The notes under the pieces: generated by a model
Database searches by the model: none
What the model was told of the DNA's origin: nothing
What the model saw: only the letters and a program-made list of their open reading frames with translations
From: Sporolituus thermophilus DSM 23256
Lineage (GTDB): Bacteria > Bacillota > Negativicutes > Sporomusales > Thermosinaceae
NCBI RefSeq assembly: GCF_900102435.1
Contig: NZ_FNBU01000010.1
Coordinates: 1 to 64,000, forward strand
Direction: 5' to 3'
Length of the DNA: 64,000 bases
In this document: piece after piece, positions 51,306 through 59,944 of the stretch
Numbering within the stretch: the first letter of the stretch is position 1
Layout of the letters: every line of letters starts with the position of its first letter
Made by a program: the position numbers and the translations under genes

Positions 51306-51752
51306 TTACTGGGCGATAACCTGCACCTGAATCTGACAGCTCACTTCGGGATGAACCTTAATGGTGACCGGATATGTCCCGAGGGCTTTAATCGCCTCTT
51401 TCAGTTCGATCTTGCGTTTATCGATTTCAAGACCGTGCTGGGCCGAAAGAGCGTCGGCAATGTCTTTGCCGGTTACCGAACCGAAGAGTTTGCCGCCTTC
51501 GCCGGTCTTGACCGCGACTTTAACGCTGAGCTTCGCCAGCTGGCTGGCCAATAGCCGGGCCTCATCAAGCTGGCGCTGCTGGCGGCGGGCTTCCGTCTCT
51601 TTCTGCTGCTTCGCGGCGTTGATATTGGCCTCGGTAGCCGGAATGGCCAGTTTCTGGGGCAGCAGATAATTGCGGGCATAGCCCTCGGATACCTCTATGA
51701 TATCGCCTTTTTTACCGAGTTTTTTTACTTCCTGCACCAAGATAACCTTCAT
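51306..51752 (-). CDS. rplI: 50S ribosomal protein L9
   Basis: A 148-aa protein. MKVILVQEVKKLGKKGDIIE is the standard N-terminal 23S rRNA-binding domain, followed by YARNYLLPQKLAIPAT, a long connecting helix and the C-terminal domain. The ATG at 51752 is behind GAGGAGAGTGAG. It begins 41 bp inside the end of gdpP, so the two are coupled. Confidence 0.96.
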   Translation of the reverse strand: MKVILVQEVKKLGKKGDIIEVSEGYARNYLLPQKLAIPATEANINAAKQQKETEARRQQRQLDEARLLASQLAKLSVKVAVKTGEGGKLFGSVTGKDIADALSAQHGLEIDKRKIELKEAIKALGTYPVTIKVHPEVSCQIQVQVIAQ

Positions 51753-53742
51753 AGGACTCACTCTCCTCTAAATACTGGGAAACAATTTCCGTAAGGCGCT
51801 GTTTTACCTCTGCGATGGTTAGGTCCTTTATCTGGGCGGCGGCCGCGGTCTGATGGCCGCCGCCGCCCAATTTTTCCATTATAACCTGGACATTAATGTC
51901 GCCCTGGGAACGGGCACTTACCCCGACGCCGCCCTCTTCGAGCCAAAAGAGGATGAAGCAGACCCGTACTCCCTCGATATTGAGGAGCATATCGGCCGCC
52001 TGCGCCGCCGACACCTGGGCCGTTTTGCCCTGGGCCGGACAAGTGGCAATAACCACGCCGCCGGGCAGCATTTCCGCACTGTTGATGATACTGGCCCGCA
52101 AGCGGAGGCTGGCCAGGTCAACGCAGAAAAGACGCCGCACCAGCGCGGGGTCGGCTCCGGCCCGGCGCAGATAGGACGCCGCCTCAAAGGTGCGGACGCC
52201 GGTCTGGACGACAAAATTCTTGGTGTCCACGATGATACCGGCGTAGAGCGCCGATGCTTCCAGGCGCGTCAAATCCAGCCCGTCATCATAATACTCTAGC
52301 AGCTCGGTAACCAGCTCGCTGGTCGAAGAAGCCGACGGTTCCAGGTAAACAAGCAAGGGACTTTCGATAAACGTTTCGGCCCGGCGGTGGTGGTCAATCA
52401 CAACGACGCGGTCCACCTTGGCGAGCAAGTCCGGCGCCGCCGTCAGCTCCGGCCGGTGGGTATCGACGACAAACAGTACCGTCCGGGCGGCTATGAGTTC
52501 GGCCGCCGCGTCAGCCGTGAGAAGCAGCGCCTCATACTCTTTATAGTCCGGCAGCAGTTCCTGCAGTTTGGCTACCGCCGCCCCCGGCTCGCTGACCACG
52601 ATATGGACTTCTTTGCCGGCGTGACGGGCCATTTTGGCCACGCCCATGGCCGCGCCCAAGCTGTCAAAATCTTCTCCGGCATGGCCCATTACCAATACAA
52701 GGTCGGCGTCACCCATGATATCCCGGATAGCCTGGGCTACGACCCGGGCCTTAACCCGGGTGTTCTTTTCCACCGCCTTGGCTTTGCCGCCGTAAAACTG
52801 CACCTTGCCTTCAACGTAAACGGCGGCCTGGTCGCCGCCGCGGCCGAGGGCGAGGTCCAGCCCCGCCTGTGCCCGCTGGCCCAGCGCAGCCACCGTCGGC
52901 TCGTCGGCCGCCACGCCCATGCTCAAGGTAACGGGCAGGCGGCTCACACCCCGGATCGCCCGGATCTTATCAAGGATATCGAATTTATCGGCGAGCAGTT
53001 TATCAAGGGCCCGCCGATTAAATATGGCGATGTATGTGTCTTCGCTGAATTTTTTAATAAAGCCGTCGAGACTGGCGGCCCAATCGGCAAGGTGGCTGCC
53101 TACCTCGCCGAGAATGGCGGTACGCTGGCTTTCCGTCAGCCCTTTGAGAACATCATCATAATTATCAATTTGAATTAGCGCCAATACCGGCATGGCGCCT
53201 AAGCAGCGCTGACGCACCAGTTCGGTGCCGGTTACGTCGGTGATGTAGAGCAGCATGAGGTCTTGGCCCGCCATGCCGCCGTCCTGCGCCGCGGGACTGA
53301 GCGGTTTATGGGTAATATGGTAGTACCGATCACCGGCCTTAAGCGGCAATACCCCCGCTTTTCCCCAAATCTCGGCAAGGTTCAGGGCCGGCCACACTTC
53401 GGTAAGCGACTGGCCGGGCTCGATATCATGAAGCCAGTTGGCCAGCACGCTGTTACACCAGTGCAGGAGGCCGCCGGCATCAACAATGGCAATAGCCAGC
53501 GGCAGGTTTTGCAGGGCATGGTATGATGCTTCGTCGATATTGCCGCTTAGTGACGACAGGTATTCGGCCAGCGCCCGCTGCCGCGCCAGGTGCCGCTCCC
53601 GGCCGTAAAGATACAGCGCATAGAGCAGGACTGCCCCGATAATTGCGATATAGTGATTATAGAAGGAAATCACGGCCAGCAGGATGGCCGCGACTGCCAA
53701 ATAGATGCGGGTATCAAACCAAAATGACGGTCCTTGGGGCAT
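51712..53742 (-). CDS. gdpP: cyclic-di-AMP phosphodiesterase GdpP
   Basis: A 676-aa membrane-bound DHH-DHHA1 phosphodiesterase that hydrolyses c-di-AMP. Two N-terminal helices (IYLAVAAILLAVISFYN ... IIGAVLLYALYLY), a PAS-like segment, a degenerate GGDEF domain (~170-300), the DHH domain with LVMGHAGEDFDSLGAA, DTHRPE and VVVIDHHRRAE, and a DHHA1 end (GGGGHQTAAAAQI). All metal-binding motifs are intact. Follows yybS by 15 bp. Confidence 0.93.
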   Translation of the reverse strand: MPQGPSFWFDTRIYLAVAAILLAVISFYNHYIAIIGAVLLYALYLYGRERHLARQRALAEYLSSLSGNIDEASYHALQNLPLAIAIVDAGGLLHWCNSVLANWLHDIEPGQSLTEVWPALNLAEIWGKAGVLPLKAGDRYYHITHKPLSPAAQDGGMAGQDLMLLYITDVTGTELVRQRCLGAMPVLALIQIDNYDDVLKGLTESQRTAILGEVGSHLADWAASLDGFIKKFSEDTYIAIFNRRALDKLLADKFDILDKIRAIRGVSRLPVTLSMGVAADEPTVAALGQRAQAGLDLALGRGGDQAAVYVEGKVQFYGGKAKAVEKNTRVKARVVAQAIRDIMGDADLVLVMGHAGEDFDSLGAAMGVAKMARHAGKEVHIVVSEPGAAVAKLQELLPDYKEYEALLLTADAAAELIAARTVLFVVDTHRPELTAAPDLLAKVDRVVVIDHHRRAETFIESPLLVYLEPSASSTSELVTELLEYYDDGLDLTRLEASALYAGIIVDTKNFVVQTGVRTFEAASYLRRAGADPALVRRLFCVDLASLRLRASIINSAEMLPGGVVIATCPAQGKTAQVSAAQAADMLLNIEGVRVCFILFWLEEGGVGVSARSQGDINVQVIMEKLGGGGHQTAAAAQIKDLTIAEVKQRLTEIVSQYLEESESYEGYLGAGSKKTR

Positions 53743-53757
53743 ATAACCGCCTCCCGA

Positions 53758-54717
53758 TTACATCGAATGCGGCGACCGCAGCCGCCGGTAGTCAAGGGCC
53801 ATATCAAAAGCGCCCGCAAAAATGACTACCTGCATGAGAAAACCATTGCTGAATATCAAGATCAGTATAATACCGCGGACAAATCTTGACAAATTGTATT
53901 TATCGGCAAGGAAGTAAAATAACGCCATACCTTGCACGAGCAGCGCCACCGTGCTGAGCATTTGCAGGTTTACGCCGGCATTGTAAAGCAGTTTAATTTC
54001 CCGGGACTGTCCCCAATAGATGGCCAGGATGGCGATGATGAATGCATACAGGACGGCGCGCGGCAGTGTCCATTCTTTAAACGGCGGAAAGGGAGCGATA
54101 CGATGGCCGAGTCTGCCTAGCACCGCTTTGGCCACAACGAAATTGAGATAGGTATCCACCACCGCGGCCAGCACGAACCCGGCGGGCAGGATGATTTTGA
54201 AAAGATCGAGCATGGTGCGCAGCATCTCGCCCATGCGGGCCAGGTCTTCCTCTTTCATGCCAAGCCGGCGGTAAAAGTCGATGGCCTGCTCGGCCGCCTG
54301 GGTCATAACATCGCCCTGAATATTGAGCGGATTGACGCCGAGAAAAACGGCGCCGATCGCCAGCACGGCCGCCTTGGAAACAAGCGAGGCAACCGCCCCC
54401 CACCCGATGGCCTTGGCCGGCGAAAGGCCGGCGCGAAAAGCATGGCCCAGCACGATGCCGATGAGACCGAAGCCGACGACGACCGAAACGGCATGGAGGG
54501 GATGCATAAGAATGGCAATGATAATACCGGCTACGATTGTAGCCATGATGCTCCATTTATAGCCATGCCGGACCCCCAGGAGAATGATGGGCACCGGCCA
54601 GATAAGGTTGACAAAAGGGCCAATTATAGGAATATAGGCGCTGATAAACGCAAACATAATGGCCACGGCGGCCAGCACGCCGCCTTCCACCATTGGTCGG
54701 ATACCGGTATTACGCAT
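53758..54717 (-). CDS. yybS: YybS-family membrane protein (DUF2232)
   Basis: A 319-aa membrane protein with about eight helices. It starts RPMVEGGVLAAVAIMFAFIS; the middle is PIIGPFVNLIWPVPIILLGV, and the family's RHGYKW segment is present. The function is not established; it is always near gdpP and rplI in Firmicutes. It follows the MazG-like gene by 3 bp. Confidence 0.88.
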   Translation of the reverse strand: MRNTGIRPMVEGGVLAAVAIMFAFISAYIPIIGPFVNLIWPVPIILLGVRHGYKWSIMATIVAGIIIAILMHPLHAVSVVVGFGLIGIVLGHAFRAGLSPAKAIGWGAVASLVSKAAVLAIGAVFLGVNPLNIQGDVMTQAAEQAIDFYRRLGMKEEDLARMGEMLRTMLDLFKIILPAGFVLAAVVDTYLNFVVAKAVLGRLGHRIAPFPPFKEWTLPRAVLYAFIIAILAIYWGQSREIKLLYNAGVNLQMLSTVALLVQGMALFYFLADKYNLSRFVRGIILILIFSNGFLMQVVIFAGAFDMALDYRRLRSPHSM

Positions 54718-54720
54718 GAC

Positions 54721-55029
54721 TCACCTCTTATTTTTCAAATGGCGTTGAAACTCACTATAATCGCCAAACCATTTTTCTATTTCCGGATCTTGCTTTATAG
54801 TTTGGCCCAATCGGGTCAATATCACTTCATCCAGGGCGGCGAAATCAATGCCCAGCCGCCGGCCCAGCACATAACAGGCAATGATGATGGAGGCCAGCGC
54901 GTCCCGTATGGCTTGTTCGCTTGCTTGGGCAAAGGCCTGAAATAACCGCCCCACCTGGCTGACCAGCTCGGCCTTCAGCCACTCGATGAGACGCAGGCGG
55001 CGCAGAATATCTGGTTCATGGGATAGCAC
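54721..55029 (-). CDS. MazG-like family protein
   Basis: A 102-aa helical protein, RRLRLIEWLKAELVSQVGRL, then QAIRDALASIIIACYVLGRR and a short tail. It resembles the small MazG-like proteins encoded next to yybS in Negativicutes and Clostridia. The E-x-x-D metal ligands of active MazG pyrophosphatases are not obvious, so a catalytic role is unclear. It is probably the first gene of the yybS-gdpP-rplI-lonC operon. Confidence 0.7.
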   Translation of the reverse strand: MLSHEPDILRRLRLIEWLKAELVSQVGRLFQAFAQASEQAIRDALASIIIACYVLGRRLGIDFAALDEVILTRLGQTIKQDPEIEKWFGDYSEFQRHLKNKR

Positions 55030-55101
55030 CGAACGACCCCTCCTTGCTGCAGTGGATATTATTCGCCGCGGCAGTGCCTTTCTTCCTGCCGGCTACCGGC
55101 T

Positions 55102-56466
55102 TTACCCACATTCTTCTTCCGCCGCGGCGCTGTCAAGGAGCCGGACGGCTTCTTCGGCGGGAAGCTCTTCGACTTTTTTCAGTTTCCGCTCAATAGTGCG
55201 CGACTTGCGGGCCGCTGTTTCGATCGAGGCGGACGCTTCCTGCAGTTTGCGGCTCGTTTTGTCCAAAAGATCACCAAACTTGCTAAATTCGGTCTTAACG
55301 GCGCCGAGCAGCTGCCATACTTCGGCGCTACGCTTTTCGATGGCCAGCGTCCGAAAGCCCATCTGCAGGCTGCTGAGCAGGGCGGCGAGCGTCGTCGGCC
55401 CGGTGACGATGACGCGGTAATCCCGGATCAGACTGTCGCACAGCCCGGGCCGGCGCAATACTTCGGCGTACAAACCTTCAATGGGGAGAAAGAGAATGGC
55501 GAACTCGGTAGTATGGGGGACGCTGATATATTTGGCGGCAATATCGCGCGCCTCGGCCCGAAGGCGGTTCTCCAGGGCTCTCGCCGCCTCTTCCGCCAGC
55601 TTGGCATCGGCCTTATCCTGGGCATCCAGCAGGCGCTGGTAGTCTTCCTGCGGAAACTTGGCGTCAATGGGCAGCCACACCGGCGCCGCCTCCCCATCGC
55701 GCCCCGGCAGTTTGACGGCAAACTCCACCCGTTCCGACGACCCTGGCTTGGTGGCCACGTTTTGGGCGTACTGGTCAGGAGTAAGGATTTGCTCGAGCAG
55801 CCCGGCCAGTTGGTATTCTCCCCAGATGCCACGGGCTTTAACATTGGTCAGCACCCGCTTTAAGTCGCCTACGCCAGTGGCGAGAGCCTGCATCTCGCCC
55901 AGCCCCTTGTGCACCTGTTCCAAGCGCTCGCTAACCAGGCGAAAGCTCTCGCCCAGGCGCTTTTCCAGCGTGGCGTGTAGCTTTTCGTCCACCGTGCGGC
56001 GCATTTCCTCAAGCCGGCGGCTATTGTCATCGCGCAGCGCTTTGAGCTGGCCGTCCACGACCTCGCGCAGCTTATCCAGCCGCTGCTCATTGCTCTCCCG
56101 CATGGCCTGGACTTCCTCCCGTAGCCGGTCGGCTTTCTGGTCGCTGGTCCGGGTGAAATTCTGCAAGATATTGGCAAAAGCCTCCAGTTGGGCCATCTGG
56201 GTACCGGTGTTTTCATGGAGACGGCGCAGGACAGCCTCCTGAAACCGTCCGACCGTTCCGACCAATTCTTCCCGCAGCATACGGGCGGTTTCGGCTGCTT
56301 CACTCCGGTTTTGCGCCGCTTCGGCCCGCAGGATGCGCTCCAGCCGGTCGAGAGCTTTTTCAAAGGGGGCCAGTTCGGCGGTCCGACCACTGCGAAGAAG
56401 CAGCAGGAGGAGCAGGGCAAGGACGGCAATATTAAGTATCAGGCTGATTATGGCTAAGTCAGACAT
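55102..56466 (-). CDS. rmuC: DNA recombination protein RmuC
   Basis: A 454-aa RmuC-family protein. An N-terminal membrane anchor (LAIISLILNIAVLALLLLLL) is followed by a long coiled coil (~30-215) and the nuclease-like domain (GIWGEYQLAGLLEQIL, then LPIDAKFPQEDYQRLLDAQD, AILFLPIEGLYAEVLRR and VIVTGPTTLAALLSSLQMGF). It limits inversions and rearrangements at repeats. CGGAGGTG fixes the ATG at 56466; the longer frame upstream is not coding. Confidence 0.92.
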   Translation of the reverse strand: MSDLAIISLILNIAVLALLLLLLLRSGRTAELAPFEKALDRLERILRAEAAQNRSEAAETARMLREELVGTVGRFQEAVLRRLHENTGTQMAQLEAFANILQNFTRTSDQKADRLREEVQAMRESNEQRLDKLREVVDGQLKALRDDNSRRLEEMRRTVDEKLHATLEKRLGESFRLVSERLEQVHKGLGEMQALATGVGDLKRVLTNVKARGIWGEYQLAGLLEQILTPDQYAQNVATKPGSSERVEFAVKLPGRDGEAAPVWLPIDAKFPQEDYQRLLDAQDKADAKLAEEAARALENRLRAEARDIAAKYISVPHTTEFAILFLPIEGLYAEVLRRPGLCDSLIRDYRVIVTGPTTLAALLSSLQMGFRTLAIEKRSAEVWQLLGAVKTEFSKFGDLLDKTSRKLQEASASIETAARKSRTIERKLKKVEELPAEEAVRLLDSAAAEEECG

Positions 56467-56567
56467 TGTGCACCTCCGGCAAATAGGCATGTTATCTGAT
56501 ATTTCCCGTAAATCAAGAAAATCCCTGCCGGCCGCAGCTAGGTAGCGCAGCTTGGACCGGTAAAAAC

Positions 56568-56598
56568 AAAAGAGCCGGAGAAAAATTCCCGGCTCTTT
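56568..56598. terminator. terminator of the rpsF-ssb-rpsR operon
   Basis: AAAGAGCCGG and CCGGCTCTTT pair around a 10-nt A-rich loop, with T-rich flanks. Confidence 0.88.
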
Positions 56599-56602
56599 GG
56601 TC

Positions 56603-56833
56603 TTATTCCGCCGTAAACGGCAGGAGGGCCATATTACGCGCGCGTTTAATGGCAAGTGTGAGTTGACGTTGATGTCTGGCGCAGTTGCCCGAGATGCGGC
56701 GCGGCAGGATTTTGCCCCGCTCGGTGATAAACCGGCGCAGTCTGGGCACATCTTTGTAGTCAACACGTTCTATCTTGTCAACGCAGAAACTGCAAACCTT
56801 TTTCTTCGGTTTTCTGCCTCGTTCGCGTTTCAC
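56603..56833 (-). CDS. rpsR: 30S ribosomal protein S18
   Basis: A 76-aa protein. It carries the CSFC pair near the N-terminus and a further Cys in [20 protein letters not shown], i.e. a zinc-binding (C+) S18. It binds 16S rRNA with S6. Last in the rpsF-ssb-rpsR operon, 17 bp after ssb. Confidence 0.96.
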   Translation of the reverse strand: MKRERGRKPKKKVCSFCVDKIERVDYKDVPRLRRFITERGKILPRRISGNCARHQRQLTLAIKRARNMALLPFTAE

Positions 56834-56850
56834 CTAACCTTTACCTCCCT

Positions 56851-57252
56851 TTAAAATGGTATTTCCTCTTCAGGAGGGAAGACGTCGCTGCCAATGGACG
56901 ACACGTCGAAGGAACCGCTGCCACCGCCGGCAGCAGCCGTTTGCTTGCGCTCCAGAAACTCGATGCTCAGGGCGACGACCTCGGCAACCCGCCGTTTTTG
57001 GCCGTCAGGAGTTTCATAGGAGCGGATTTGCAAGCGCCCTTCTACCAAAATCCGCTGTCCTTTGGTAAGGTTATTTCCACAAGTTTCGGCCAGTCGTTCC
57101 CACGCGACAATGGGAATAAAATCGGTCTGCTGTTGTCCCTGGCTAACATAGCGGTTAACGGCGAGGTTAAACGACGCTACCGCTTTGCCTGTTTGCGTAT
57201 AGCGAACTTCCGGGTCCTGGGCGAGACGACCGACTAAGATAACCTTATTCAT
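56851..57252 (-). CDS. ssb: single-stranded DNA-binding protein
   Basis: A 133-aa OB-fold protein: MNKVILVGRLAQDPEVRYTQ, then VASFNLAVNRY and FIPIVAWERLAETCGNNLTK, with the conserved acidic tip DVFPPEEEIPF at the C-terminus that recruits partners. Lies between rpsF and rpsR. Confidence 0.96.
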   Translation of the reverse strand: MNKVILVGRLAQDPEVRYTQTGKAVASFNLAVNRYVSQGQQQTDFIPIVAWERLAETCGNNLTKGQRILVEGRLQIRSYETPDGQKRRVAEVVALSIEFLERKQTAAAGGGSGSFDVSSIGSDVFPPEEEIPF

Positions 57253-57268
57253 GGCAAATCCTCCTGGC

Positions 57269-57553
57269 CTATTCGTCTTCTTTAATAACCATATGACGCA
57301 AAATCTCGTCCGTAATCTTCATTACGCGCTCAAGCTCGAACACGGCTTTGGGCTCGGCGTCGAAATAAATGACGCAGTAGAAGCCCTCGGTGAAGTCTTT
57401 CACCGGGTAGGCCAGGCGCCGCTTGCCCCAACGGTCGATTTTCTCAATGTTGCCGCCGTTGTTTTTAATGAGGTTCTCAAACTTGGCAATTACCGCAGCG
57501 GTCGCTTCTTCGTCGAGCGGCTTCACAATGAACATGACTTCGTATTTTCTCAC
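57269..57553 (-). CDS. rpsF: 30S ribosomal protein S6
   Basis: A 94-aa protein: [20 protein letters not shown], then [20 protein letters not shown] and the strand FYCVIYFDA. It pairs with S18 on the small subunit. A GTG at 57553 behind AGGAGGTG is the likely start. The leader between the promoter (57655-57683) and the start has hairpins GTCTAGG/CCTAGAC and CCCC/GGGG; in many bacteria S6:S18 bind this leader, but I cannot confirm the motif here. Confidence 0.95.
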   Translation of the reverse strand: MRKYEVMFIVKPLDEEATAAVIAKFENLIKNNGGNIEKIDRWGKRRLAYPVKDFTEGFYCVIYFDAEPKAVFELERVMKITDEILRHMVIKEDE

Positions 57554-57654
57554 GAAAATCACCTCCTCCTATGGACTAGTGGCCCCCGTAGGGGCAGGGA
57601 AGGTTTGCAATCTAAAATTGAAACCTGCGTCTAGGCCATGTCCTAGACTGATAT

Positions 57655-57683
57655 ATTATACCATTATCCTGCAGCGTAATCAA
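57655..57683 (-). promoter_or_regulatory. promoter of the rpsF operon
   Basis: On the minus strand TTGATT and TATAAT with a 17-bp spacer, about 100 bp before rpsF. Confidence 0.85.
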
Positions 57684-58115
57684 GGGCGTTCTGTGGTGCC
57701 CTTTTATTTATCCGCGCGTGCTCATATCATAGCAGTTTTAAAAAGCGCCCGCTCTTTTTAGCAGGACCGGATTTGCCGGCGCCATAAACGGGAGGATGAC
57801 TGCCTAAGCGGCAGCGGCGAAAGTTTTCCTGTAGTAAATCTGTGCCTATTAAGCAGGGACTTTAGTTTAACAGTTGTATTTTTTAGTCTAATTCTTAGAT
57901 GTAATTTGTTCAAAATTAACAAGCAGCGGCAGGATTTTAGTACTATTTGGAATAAAAAATATACAAGGCAATATATTTAGATATCTGAATAATATCAGGG
58001 GTGATCCGGAAATTGGAACAGGTCAGCCATAAATCCGGTGCGGCCTCAAGCCGGTTAGGTGGACAAAACGCATCGCTGCGGCTGTTACCAATAAAATAGG
58101 AAAGGAGATTTAGGC
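57684..58115 (+). other. intergenic region with structured leader of the symporter genes
   Basis: No gene is supported. AAGGGC/GCCCTT at 57682-57704 is a hairpin with a T run on the plus strand. From about 58000 to 58090 the sequence is GC-richer and holds several pairable words (ATCCGG, GCCGG, GCAGCG-like) directly before the DUF3311 gene, so a structured 5' leader is possible. It matches no riboswitch class I know. Confidence 0.4.
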
Positions 58116-58316
58116 ATGAATCCGGTAAAAGTGATTTTAACATTGATTCCGTTTATCTGGACTATTGGTATGATTCCGTTCGTTAACAGAGTAAAGCCTT
58201 TTGTATTAGGGTTGCCGTTTTTGGCCTTCTGGCTGATTGCCGGAATTATCGTCGCTTTTTTGTGCATAAGCGCCCTTTATCGCCTCGATAAAAACAAAGA
58301 CGACGCGGATGTTTAA
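58116..58316 (+). CDS. DUF3311-family small membrane subunit
   Basis: A 66-aa protein with two transmembrane helices (VKVILTLIPFIWTIGMIPFV and PFLAFWLIAGIIVAFLCISA) and a charged tail. DUF3311 proteins are usually encoded directly before a sodium:solute symporter and are thought to form a complex with it. AGGAAAGGAG precedes the ATG. The symporter starts 30 bp later. Confidence 0.85.
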   Translation: MNPVKVILTLIPFIWTIGMIPFVNRVKPFVLGLPFLAFWLIAGIIVAFLCISALYRLDKNKDDADV

Positions 58317-58346
58317 TCTAAATAACCGGCGAAAGGTTGGTGTTGT

Positions 58347-59822
58347 ATGTCAAACGAAGTACTTGCGCTTGTTGTCATCTTCACTTTTGTTATTGTCGCA
58401 ACAATTGTCGGCATGATTCCTGGGATGAAACAAAAAATGAACCTGGAACAATGGGCGGTTGGCGGCCGCAACTTCGGCCGGTGGCTCAACTGGTTCATTA
58501 TGGCGGGTGAAATATACACCGCATTTGCCTTTCTTGGCGCCAGCGGCTGGGCCTATGCCCGCGGCGGCCCCACATTTTACATCCTCGGTTATGGCGCCCT
58601 GGCTTATCTGGTAGGCTACTACCTATTGCCCGCCATTTCGCCGCTGGGCCGCAAATACGGCCTGATGACCCAGCCGGATTTGGTGGAACATCTATATAAG
58701 AGCAGACCCCTGGGCATTCTGACCGCCTGCATCGGCGTCGCGTTTCTCTTGCCTTATCTGCAGCTGCAGCTTACCGGGTTGGGACTCATCATTGAAACTT
58801 GTTCCTATGGCCAGATTACCCGCGTGCCGGCAATGCTCATTGCCTTTACCATGGTGGCGACCTTTGTCTATGTCAGCGGCCTGCGGGGCGTAGCCGCGAC
58901 AGCCATTATCAAAGACGTTGTCATGATGGTTGCTGTCGTCTTTTTTGGGCTGTATCTGCCTATCCATTACTTCGGCAGCGTCGGCGGCATGTTTGAGGCG
59001 CTTGACGCGGCCAAACCGGGTTTTCTCGCCTTGCCGGGCGGGACCAAAAACCTCGATGTCAGCTGGGTAATGTCCACCCTCGTGGTGACCAGCTTGGGCT
59101 TTTATATGTGGCCCCATTTTTCGGCCAACAGCTTCAGCGCCAAGAACCCCGATGTCTTGCGGCACAACGCCGTATACCTGCCGCTCTATCAGTACTGCCT
59201 GATTTTCCCCATGCTGATTGGCTTTACCGCCCTGCTGGTCATTACGCCGCCGCTGAAAACGCCGGATATGGCCTTTATGACCATTGTCCAAAAAGTATTC
59301 CCCGGGTGGGCGTTAGGCCTCGTTGGCGGCGCCGGCGCCCTGGCCTGCATGATCCCGGCGGCCGACCTGCTGCTATCTACGTCCATGCTGTTTACCCGTA
59401 ATATTTACGGTAAAACAATTGGCAAAGACACCAGCCCGGAAAAAATGGGCCAATTAGCCCGGGTAGTCGTCCTTATCCTTACGGCCATAGCTTTGTACCT
59501 GGCTATCTACAAACCTAATATGCTTGTCAATCTCCTGCTTACCGGCTACTCCGGCGTAACCCAGTTCTTCCCCATGATTGTCCTGGGAATGTTCTGGAAG
59601 AAGGCTACCAAGATAGGAGCATATACCGGCCTTATTGTCGGCGAAGTTATTGTGTTCGCTTTAATTCTCAACAAAATGGATCCCTTCGCCATTGCCGGCT
59701 TGAATCTTAATGCCGGGTTCGTGGCCCTGGTGGTTAACATGATTGTATTTGTCAGCGTCAGCTTGCTTACTTACACGCCGGTAGCTGACAAAGACCAATC
59801 ACCGCAGACGGCGAAAGCATAA
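58347..59822 (+). CDS. sodium:solute symporter (SSS family)
   Basis: A 491-aa transporter with ~13 helices. GRNFGRWLNWFIMAGEIYTA, then KYGLMTQPDLVEHLYKSRPL and LACMIPAADLLLSTSMLFTR are typical of the SSS family branch that carries monocarboxylates or pantothenate. The substrate is not determinable. It forms a two-gene unit with the DUF3311 protein and ends in a strong terminator. Confidence 0.9.
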   Translation: MSNEVLALVVIFTFVIVATIVGMIPGMKQKMNLEQWAVGGRNFGRWLNWFIMAGEIYTAFAFLGASGWAYARGGPTFYILGYGALAYLVGYYLLPAISPLGRKYGLMTQPDLVEHLYKSRPLGILTACIGVAFLLPYLQLQLTGLGLIIETCSYGQITRVPAMLIAFTMVATFVYVSGLRGVAATAIIKDVVMMVAVVFFGLYLPIHYFGSVGGMFEALDAAKPGFLALPGGTKNLDVSWVMSTLVVTSLGFYMWPHFSANSFSAKNPDVLRHNAVYLPLYQYCLIFPMLIGFTALLVITPPLKTPDMAFMTIVQKVFPGWALGLVGGAGALACMIPAADLLLSTSMLFTRNIYGKTIGKDTSPEKMGQLARVVVLILTAIALYLAIYKPNMLVNLLLTGYSGVTQFFPMIVLGMFWKKATKIGAYTGLIVGEVIVFALILNKMDPFAIAGLNLNAGFVALVVNMIVFVSVSLLTYTPVADKDQSPQTAKA

Positions 59823-59837
59823 TACCAATAATTTAAG

Positions 59838-59888
59838 AAGGCTTTGGTTAAGACGGCGCAGCCGTCAGTAAACCAAAGCCTTCTTTTT
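59838..59888 (+). terminator. rho-independent terminator
   Basis: AAGGCTTTGGTT pairs with AACCAAAGCCTT, with an inner ACGGC/GCCGT hairpin, followed by CTTTTT. Confidence 0.93.
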
Positions 59889-59944
59889 ATGTCCACCCAA
59901 CTCGCCTTCCTTAATTTTTAAGGTTCGGTTGTCAAGCGGCTTAT

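Noticed and set aside
52387-53178. 263-codon plus-strand open frame opposite gdpP
   Set aside because: It is antisense to a conserved gene and has no translation signals.
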